Positions 5,207 to 9,620 of a stretch of DNA of 9,620 bases are shown here, one piece after another (the first letter of the stretch is position 1; each line of letters opens with the position of its first letter). The stretch is taken from the NCBI GenBank assembly GCA_009773995.1, contig VSMY01000097.1, positions 1-9,620 of the forward strand. Direction: 5' to 3'. The notes under the pieces were generated by a model. That model made no database searches, was not told the DNA's origin, and was given only the letters and a program-made list of their open reading frames with translations. The position numbers were made by a program, and so were the translations under genes. Source of the DNA: Oscillibacter sp. (GTDB lineage: Bacteria; Bacillota; Clostridia; Oscillospirales; Oscillospiraceae).

Positions 5207-6583
5207 GTGATTCAAACCGTTCGCAAAGCCTGGGCCATCCCGGAACTGAAAAAGAAGATCGTTTTCACGCTGCTGATCCTGCTGATCTTCCGCATCGGCA
5301 ACGCCATCACCGTTCCCTATATCGACGTGGCCCAGCTGGAAGCCCAGCTTAAGGGCATGGGCGCCACGATTCTGGGACTGTACAACGTGATGAGCGGCGG
5401 TGCCTTTGCTACCGCCACGGTCTTTGCCCTGAGCATTCAGCCCTATATCAACAGCTCCATCATCATCCAGCTGCTCACCGTGGCCATCCCCTATTTGGAG
5501 AACCTGGCCAAGGACGGCGGCGAGGAGGGCCGGAAGAAAATCCAGTCCATCACCCGCTATACCACCGTGGCCATCGCCATTCTCCAGGCCGTGGGCTACT
5601 ACTTCATGATGAAGCGCTACGGCATCCTGGCCCCCGGGGCCGACGGCATTTGGCCCGCCCTGGTCATCATCGTGTCCTTTATCGCCGGTTCCTCCTTCGT
5701 CATGTGGATGGGCGAGCAGGTCACCGAGTTCGGCGTGGGCAACGGCATTTCCATCATCCTCTTCGCGGGCATCGTCTCCCGGGTTCCCAGCATGATTTCC
5801 AGCATGGTTCAGGGCGTGAGCCGGTGGTCCGCCATCAACAGCGGCGCCATGACGCAGGAAACCCTGGTGGATGCCGGTTACACCGTTGACCAGGCCCAGC
5901 AGCTCATGGCCACCGCCATGCCTCCCTGGGGCGTGATTCTGCTCCTGGTGGGCGGCCTGGCCCTGATCGCCTTCATCGTGTTCATCAACGACGCGGAGCG
6001 CCGCATCCCCGTGCAGTACGCCAAGCGTCAGGTGGGCCGGAAAATGTACGGCGGCCAGAGCAGCAACCTGCCCATGAAGGTGAGCATGGCCGGCGTTCTG
6101 CCCGTCATCTTCGCCCAGAGCATCGCCTCTCTGCCCATCACCATCTGGAGCTTTGTGGGCATCCCCGCCGAGGGCACCGTGTCCCGGAGCATCTATAACG
6201 CCATTGACACGAAGTCGGTGACGTATATGGTGGTCTATTTCATCCTGATCATTGGCTTCGCCTATTTCTATTCCAGCATCCAGTTCAACCCCGTGGAGAT
6301 TGCCAACAACATGAAAAAGCAGGGCGGCTTCATCCCCGGCTTCCGTCCCGGCAAGCCCACGGTGGACTTCATCCGCAAGGTGCTGAATAAAATCACCCTG
6401 TTCGGCGCTATCTACCTGGGCATCGTGGCCATCTGCCCCCTGATTATCGGCCGCATCCTGGGGAACAACTCCGTGGCCATCGGCGGCACCTCGGTCATCA
6501 TCGTGGTGGGCGTGGCGCTGGAGACGGTCAAGGCCCTGGAATCCCAGATGCTGATGCGTCAGTACAAGGGCTTCCTGGAGTAA
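5207..6583 (+). CDS. secY: Preprotein translocase channel subunit SecY (GTG start)
   Basis: SecY forms the membrane channel of the Sec translocon with SecE and SecG, receiving substrates from SecA or the ribosome. Ten membrane segments can be placed at about 18-36, 68-92, 116-136, 149-168, 178-200, 242-262, 293-317, 339-359, 394-414 and 424-442. Hallmarks are QPYINSSIIIQLL (78-90), WMGEQVTEFGVGNGISII (167-184), the cytoplasmic RRIPVQYAKR (265-274), NPVEIANNMKKQGGFIPGFR (361-380) and the C-terminal ETVKALESQ. At 458 aa it is longer than the usual 420-440, mainly through a longer external loop between segments 5 and 6. The GTG start has GGAGGTGA at 5193-5200, six bases upstream. Confidence 0.99.
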   Translation: MIQTVRKAWAIPELKKKIVFTLLILLIFRIGNAITVPYIDVAQLEAQLKGMGATILGLYNVMSGGAFATATVFALSIQPYINSSIIIQLLTVAIPYLENLAKDGGEEGRKKIQSITRYTTVAIAILQAVGYYFMMKRYGILAPGADGIWPALVIIVSFIAGSSFVMWMGEQVTEFGVGNGISIILFAGIVSRVPSMISSMVQGVSRWSAINSGAMTQETLVDAGYTVDQAQQLMATAMPPWGVILLLVGGLALIAFIVFINDAERRIPVQYAKRQVGRKMYGGQSSNLPMKVSMAGVLPVIFAQSIASLPITIWSFVGIPAEGTVSRSIYNAIDTKSVTYMVVYFILIIGFAYFYSSIQFNPVEIANNMKKQGGFIPGFRPGKPTVDFIRKVLNKITLFGAIYLGIVAICPLIIGRILGNNSVAIGGTSVIIVVGVALETVKALESQMLMRQYKGFLE

Positions 6584-6603
6584 TTGAGAGACAATATTGG
6601 ATG

Positions 6604-6643
6604 CCGGCGCCGGGCGGGGCCGTGGAGCTCCGCCCGCGCCCGG
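6604..6643 (+). other. Strong G+C hairpin in the secY-adk spacer
   Basis: The 79-base spacer (6584-6662) holds an inverted repeat in which 6606-6620 pairs with 6627-6640. This gives 14 pairs with one bulged C at 6611 and one G-U pair, and a loop CGTGGA at 6621-6626. Two more pairs can form at the base (6604-6605 with 6642-6643). No T run follows directly; the next bases are AATACAGGAGGTTTTAA, which contain the adk ribosome binding site. It may be an attenuator, an RNA processing or stability element, or a weak terminator that separates secY from adk. Confidence 0.7.
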
Positions 6644-6662
6644 AATACAGGAGGTTTTAACC

Positions 6663-7295
6663 ATGAAATTAATCCTGTTGGGCGCCCCGGGCGCCGGAAA
6701 GGGAACACAGGCCGACATCCTGTGTGAGAAGCTGGATATCCCCACCATCTCCACCGGCAACATCCTCCGCGCCGCCGTAAAGAACGGCACCCCCACGGGC
6801 CTGAAGGCGAAAGCTTTTATGGACGCGGGGCAGCTGGTGCCCGATGAGGTCATCATCGGCATCATCTCCGAACGGCTGGAGGAGCCGGACTGCGCCAAGG
6901 GCTACATCCTGGACGGCGTTCCCCGCACCATCGCCCAGGCCGAGGCCCTGGAGAAGGCCGGAATCGTCTTCGACGCCGTGGTCTCCCTGGAGGTCGGCGA
7001 CGAGACGATCATGGAGCGCATGAGCGGCCGCCGGGTCTGCCCGGACTGCGGCGCCAGCTACCATGTGGTAGCGGTGCCCCCCAAGAGCGAGGGCGTGTGC
7101 GATAAGTGCGGCGGGAAATTGATTCAGCGGAAGGATGATGCCCCCGAGACGGTGAAGTCCCGCCTCGAGGTCTATCATAAGGAGACGGAGCCCCTCAAGG
7201 CGTTTTACGCAGAGCGGGGCCTTCTGAAGACGGTGGAGAACCAGCCGACTGTGGAAGCCAATACCCAGGCGATCCTCCGCGTTTTGGGGAGATGA
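6663..7295 (+). CDS. adk: Adenylate kinase (zinc-LID form)
   Basis: Adk converts ATP + AMP to two ADP in the cytoplasm and balances adenine nucleotides. The P-loop GAPGAGKGT is at 7-15, the AMP-binding region STGNILRAAV at 30-39 and the GYILDGVPRTIAQAEAL block at 80-96. The LID domain has C126-x2-C129 and C146-x2-C149, predicted to bind structural zinc as in Gram-positive long-form kinases. GKLIQRKDDAPETVKSRLEVY at 151-171 carries the LID arginine and following catalytic arginines. The length of 210 aa is normal. The ATG at 6663 has AGGAGG at 6649-6654. Two positions differ from the best-known consensus: N33 (often Asp) and V86 (usually Phe). The map start follows after four bases. Confidence 0.98.
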   Translation: MKLILLGAPGAGKGTQADILCEKLDIPTISTGNILRAAVKNGTPTGLKAKAFMDAGQLVPDEVIIGIISERLEEPDCAKGYILDGVPRTIAQAEALEKAGIVFDAVVSLEVGDETIMERMSGRRVCPDCGASYHVVAVPPKSEGVCDKCGGKLIQRKDDAPETVKSRLEVYHKETEPLKAFYAERGLLKTVENQPTVEANTQAILRVLGR

Positions 7296-7299
7296 CGGG

Positions 7300-8055
7300 A
7301 TGATCACCCTGAAATCCTCCCAGGAGATCGACTTGATGCGCCGGAGTGGAAAAATTACCGCGGCTGCCCGTGCCTTGGCAGGGGAAATGGTAAAGCCCGG
7401 CGTGACAACCCAGGAGATCAACGACGCGGTGGAGCGGTTCATCCGCAAGCAGGGGGCGGTCCCGTCCTTTCTCCATTACAACGGCTACCCAGCCAGCGTC
7501 TGCATCAGCGTCAACGACGAAATCATCCATGGCATCCCCAGCCCCAAGCGGGTCCTGCGGGAGGGCGATATCGTCAGCGTGGACGTGGGCGCGTACATCG
7601 GGGGCTTTCATGGAGACTGCGCGGCGACGTTCCCCTGCGGAAGGATTTCTCCGGAGGCTCAGCGCCTGATCGACGTGACCAGACAAAGCTTCTTTGAGGG
7701 AATCCGTTTCGCCCGGGAGGGACAGCGCCTTCAGGACATCTCCGCGGCGGTTCAGGCTTATGTGGAGCAGAACGGCTTCTCCGTGGTCCGGGAATACGTG
7801 GGCCACGGCGTGGGAGCCAAGATGCACGAATCGCCGGAGATCCCAAATTACGGCCGTCCGGGCCACGGACCCCGGCTTCTCCGGGGAATGACCCTGGCCA
7901 TTGAACCCATGGTCAACGCCGGCTCCGCCGCCATCACCCAGCTGAGCGACGGATGGACGGTAAAGACCGCCGACGGGAAGTGGGCGGCCCACTACGAAAA
8001 CACGATCCTGATTACCGATGGCGCGCCGGAAATTTTGACGGCCCCCGCTATTTGA
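7300..8055 (+). CDS. map: Methionine aminopeptidase, type I
   Basis: This metalloenzyme removes the initiator methionine from nascent proteins at the ribosome. At 251 aa it is the short type Ia form without an N-terminal extension. The five metal ligands are all visible: D95 in VSVDVGA, D106 in HGDCAATF, H169 in GHGVG, E202 in IEPM and E233 in HYENTILIT. H78 in IIHGIP matches the conserved substrate-contact histidine. The ATG at 7300 lies four bases after the adk stop, with GGGGAGA at 7286-7292 inside adk, so translation is probably coupled. Location between adk and infA is typical for Firmicutes. Confidence 0.98.
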   Translation: MITLKSSQEIDLMRRSGKITAAARALAGEMVKPGVTTQEINDAVERFIRKQGAVPSFLHYNGYPASVCISVNDEIIHGIPSPKRVLREGDIVSVDVGAYIGGFHGDCAATFPCGRISPEAQRLIDVTRQSFFEGIRFAREGQRLQDISAAVQAYVEQNGFSVVREYVGHGVGAKMHESPEIPNYGRPGHGPRLLRGMTLAIEPMVNAGSAAITQLSDGWTVKTADGKWAAHYENTILITDGAPEILTAPAI

Positions 8056-8075
8056 CAACAGGTGAGAGAGAACGC

Positions 8076-8360
8076 ATGGAGATTGCGAAATCAAACATCG
8101 TCCGCTCCAACGCGGGACGGGACAAGGGCAAGCTCTTCGTCGTCCTGGCGGTGGAGGGAGAGTACCTCCTGCTGGCGGACGGAAAATCGAGAAAGGTGGA
8201 ATCCCCGAAGCGGAAGAAGCGCAGGCATGTGCTCTTCGTCTCGGCGGAGGAGACCCGCCTCGCTGAAAAGATCAAGAGCGAGGAGAAGATCACCAACAGT
8301 GAGCTTCGCAGGACCCTCGCGGCCTGCCGCGAGGCGATCCAGCCGGACCAGGAGGGATAA
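8076..8360 (+). CDS. KOW-domain RNA-binding protein, L14e-like (YbzG/RplGB type)
   Basis: This 94-aa protein has an N-terminal KOW-like segment, with the run IVRSNAGRDKGKLFVVL at 8-24. A very basic stretch KSRKVESPKRKKRRHVLF (37-54) and a charged C-terminal helix follow. It resembles the L14e/L27e-type KOW proteins found between map and infA in Firmicutes (YbzG in B. subtilis). These are thought to bind rRNA, but the role is poorly defined. The frame is open from 7953 inside map, but the ATG at 8076 gives the family N-terminus and follows AGGTGA (8060-8065) by ten bases. infA starts three bases after the stop. Function is inferred from family and position. Confidence 0.85.
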   Translation: MEIAKSNIVRSNAGRDKGKLFVVLAVEGEYLLLADGKSRKVESPKRKKRRHVLFVSAEETRLAEKIKSEEKITNSELRRTLAACREAIQPDQEG

Positions 8361-8363
8361 CGT

Positions 8364-8582
8364 TTGGCAAAATCCGACATGATTGAAGTGGAAGGTGTTG
8401 TGGTGGAAGCCCTGCCCAACACGACGTTCCAGGTTGACATTGGAAATGGTCACATGATTCTGGCGCATATTTCCGGGAAACTGAGGATGAATTTCATCAG
8501 GATTCTGCCCGGCGACAAGGTCACGGTGGAGATGTCCCCGTACGATCTGACCCGGGGCCGGATCACCTGGCGCAGCAAATGA
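8364..8582 (+). CDS. infA: Translation initiation factor IF-1 (TTG start)
   Basis: IF-1 binds the 30S A site during initiation together with IF-2 and IF-3. The 72-aa length is exactly that of the family, and the OB-fold sequence is nearly canonical: DMIEVEGVVVEALPN (5-19), HMILAHISGKLRMNFIRIL (30-48), PGDKVTVEMSPYDLTRGRIT (49-68). The start is TTG at 8364, supported by GGAGGG at 8351-8356 seven bases upstream and by the conserved residues MAKSDMIEVEG. The in-frame ATG at 8379 would remove five conserved residues and lie too far from the binding site. Confidence 0.98.
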   Translation: MAKSDMIEVEGVVVEALPNTTFQVDIGNGHMILAHISGKLRMNFIRILPGDKVTVEMSPYDLTRGRITWRSK

Positions 8583-8623
8583 CATCAAACGACGTAAACC
8601 GCTGAAAGGAATGGTTGCAGACT

Positions 8624-8737
8624 ATGAAAGTAAGACCGTCCGTGAAGCCCATGTGCGAAAAGTGCAAGGTCATCCGCCGCAAAGGCCGTGTTATGGTCAT
8701 TTGCGAGAACCCCAAGCACAAGCAGAGACAGGGCTGA
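8624..8737 (+). CDS. rpmJ: 50S ribosomal protein L36
   Basis: L36 (37 aa) is the smallest 50S protein and binds 23S rRNA through a zinc ribbon. The sequence MKVRPSVKPMCEKCKVIRR, then KGRVMVICENPKHKQRQG, carries the ligands C11, C14, C27 and H32, marking it as the zinc-containing form. It follows infA and precedes rpsM, the conserved order. The ribosome binding site is weak: AAAGGA at 8605-8610 is 13 bases from the ATG, unlike the strong sites of its neighbours. A frame from ATG 8611 overlaps the gene but encodes nothing recognisable. Confidence 0.98.
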   Translation: MKVRPSVKPMCEKCKVIRRKGRVMVICENPKHKQRQG

Positions 8738-8765
8738 GAATTGAAATTGGAGGTGCTTTAAAAGT

Positions 8766-9131
8766 ATGGCACGTATTGCCGGTATTGACCTGCCGAAGGA
8801 TAAACGTATCGAAATCGGCCTCACCTATATCTACGGCATTGGGCGCAAAAGCGCCAAGGACATCCTGGCGAAGTCCGGCGTGAACCCCGACACCCGGGTG
8901 AAGGATCTGACGGACGCCGACGAGCAGAAGCTCCGCGACGCCATCGACGACTACACCGTGGAGGGCGACCTCCGGCGTCAGACCGCCCTGGACATCAAGC
9001 GGCTCAGCGAAATCGGCTGCTACCGCGGGCTGCGCCACCGCAAGGGTCTGCCCGTCCGGGGCCAGCGCAGCAAAACCAACGCCCGCACCCGGAAGGGACC
9101 CAAGAAAACCATCGCCAACAAGAAGAAGTAA
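8766..9131 (+). CDS. rpsM: 30S ribosomal protein S13
   Basis: S13 (121 aa, typical) sits at the top of the 30S head and forms bridges to L5 and the 23S A-site finger; its C-terminal tail contacts P-site tRNA. It begins MARIAGIDLPKDKRIEIGLTYIYGIG, and the helix-two-turn-helix region follows. The signature RGLRHRKGLPVRGQRSKTNA is at 87-106 and the basic tail runs ARTRKGPKKTIANKKK. GGAGGTG at 8749-8755 is 11 bases from the ATG, slightly longer than at other genes here. The stop is part of TAAGGAGGG for rpsK. Confidence 0.99.
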   Translation: MARIAGIDLPKDKRIEIGLTYIYGIGRKSAKDILAKSGVNPDTRVKDLTDADEQKLRDAIDDYTVEGDLRRQTALDIKRLSEIGCYRGLRHRKGLPVRGQRSKTNARTRKGPKKTIANKKK

Positions 9132-9146
9132 GGAGGGAGAGAGAAT

Positions 9147-9551
9147 ATGGCAGCAACGAAATCCGGCGGTAAGAAAGTCATCCGCCGCCGCCGCGAGCGG
9201 AAGAACATTGAGCGTGGCCAGGTCCATATCCGTTCTTCCTTCAACAATACCATGGTAACCGTCACCGACGCCCAGGGCAACGCCATCTCCTGGGCCTCCT
9301 CCGGCGGCCTCGGCTTCCGGGGCAGCAAGAAGTCCACCCCCTTCGCGGCCCAGACCGCGGCGGAGACCGCCGCCCGCGCCGCCATGGAGCACGGGCTGAA
9401 GACCGTGGAAGTGTTCGTCAAGGGACCCGGCCAGGGCCGTGAGGCCGCCATCCGGGCGCTGCAGGCCGTGGGCCTGGAAGTGACGATGATCAAGGACGTC
9501 ACCCCCATCCCCCACAACGGCTGCCGCCCCCCGAAGCGCCGCCGCGTCTGA
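9147..9551 (+). CDS. rpsK: 30S ribosomal protein S11
   Basis: S11 (134 aa; usual about 129) is a platform protein that contacts 16S rRNA near the E site and the mRNA exit. An Arg/Lys-rich N-terminal tail (8-19) precedes the core GQVHIRSSFNNTMVTVTD (24-41). GNAISWASSGGLGFRGSKKS at 44-63 and the C-terminal signature DVTPIPHNGCRPPKRRRV at 117-134 are nearly invariant. AAGGAGGG at 9130-9137 lies nine bases before the ATG. In the alpha operon S11 is normally followed by rpsD or rpoA, neither of which begins within the remaining 69 bases. Confidence 0.99.
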   Translation: MAATKSGGKKVIRRRRERKNIERGQVHIRSSFNNTMVTVTDAQGNAISWASSGGLGFRGSKKSTPFAAQTAAETAARAAMEHGLKTVEVFVKGPGQGREAAIRALQAVGLEVTMIKDVTPIPHNGCRPPKRRRV

Positions 9552-9620
9552 TCGTAAGAGGCGGGATGCAGGCGGGGGGTGAGAGACGAGGCCGGCCCCC
9601 CGCGCGGGAGAGGGGGCGCG
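9552..9620 (+). other. G+C-rich region after rpsK, possible hairpin at the window edge
   Basis: No recognisable gene starts here. GCCCCC at 9595-9600 can pair with GGGGGC at 9612-9617 around an 11-base loop, and the G run near 9574-9579 could compete for the same C run. The window ends before a T run or a start codon could be seen, so a terminator, leader structure or chance G+C pairing cannot be told apart. Confidence 0.4.

Noticed and set aside
5132..6898. A 588-codon open frame on the minus strand opposite secY, plus other long minus-strand frames (838-2232, 2698-3453, 4052-4696, 8697-9515)
   Set aside because: They mirror strongly conserved + strand genes, give low-complexity His/Asp/Gly/Ala-rich products, lack family motifs, and arise from G/C third-position bias.
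8052..8080. TTGACA at 8052-8057, a perfect -35-like hexamer overlapping the map stop
   Set aside because: No -10-like sequence lies 16-18 bases downstream; that position falls on the start of the KOW gene.
8611..8883. A 90-codon frame from ATG 8611 across rpmJ and rpsM
   Set aside because: It overlaps two well-supported genes out of frame, and its purine-rich sequence abuts the ATG with no usable spacing.
9565..9620. Open frame from ATG 9565 as the start of rpsD
   Set aside because: The encoded residues (MQAGGERRG...) do not resemble the S4 N-terminus and no good binding site has correct spacing.

Overview
The window is a stretch of the conserved S10-spc-alpha ribosomal protein cluster. All genes are on the + strand: the 3' end of rpsC, then rplP, rpmC, rpsQ, rplN, rplX, rplE, rpsN (zinc type), rpsH, rplF, rplR, rpsE, rpmD, rplO, secY, adk, map, a KOW-domain L14e-like gene, infA, rpmJ, rpsM and rpsK. 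The next gene, by family gene order probably rpsD or rpoA, lies beyond the right edge.

The organism is most likely a G+C-rich member of the Clostridia, with Oscillospiraceae-like gut anaerobes as the best guess. The evidence is the Firmicutes-style gene order (adk-map-KOW gene-infA-rpmJ between secY and rpsM), very strong AAGGAGG ribosome binding sites, a four-cysteine S14, a four-cysteine adenylate kinase LID domain and strong G/C preference at third codon positions. The genus cannot be fixed from this window.

Layout: 1-2489 holds the end of the S10 operon and the first half of spc, packed with gaps of 1 to 17 bases. 2490-2703 is a 214-base non-coding spacer between rpsN and rpsH, unusual in an operon this tight and filled with four successive hairpins. 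2704-6583 runs from rpsH to secY, again tightly packed. 6584-6662 is a spacer with one very stable G+C hairpin before adk. 6663-9551 runs from adk to rpsK. 9552-9620 is a G+C-rich tail with no recognised gene. No gene-free stretch exceeds 300 bases.

Together the genes make 30S and 50S subunit proteins (S3, S5, S8, S11, S13, S14, S17; L5, L6, L14, L15, L16, L18, L24, L29, L30, L36), initiation factor IF-1, the SecY translocon channel that docks at the ribosome exit, methionine aminopeptidase that trims nascent proteins, and adenylate kinase for nucleotide balance. At eight junctions the stop codon is fused to the next ribosome binding site as TAAGGAGG, which suggests translation passes from gene to gene by coupled re-initiation.

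I found no new multi-gene system. The coding content is ordinary housekeeping. The part most worth a second look is the structured spacer at 2490-2703.
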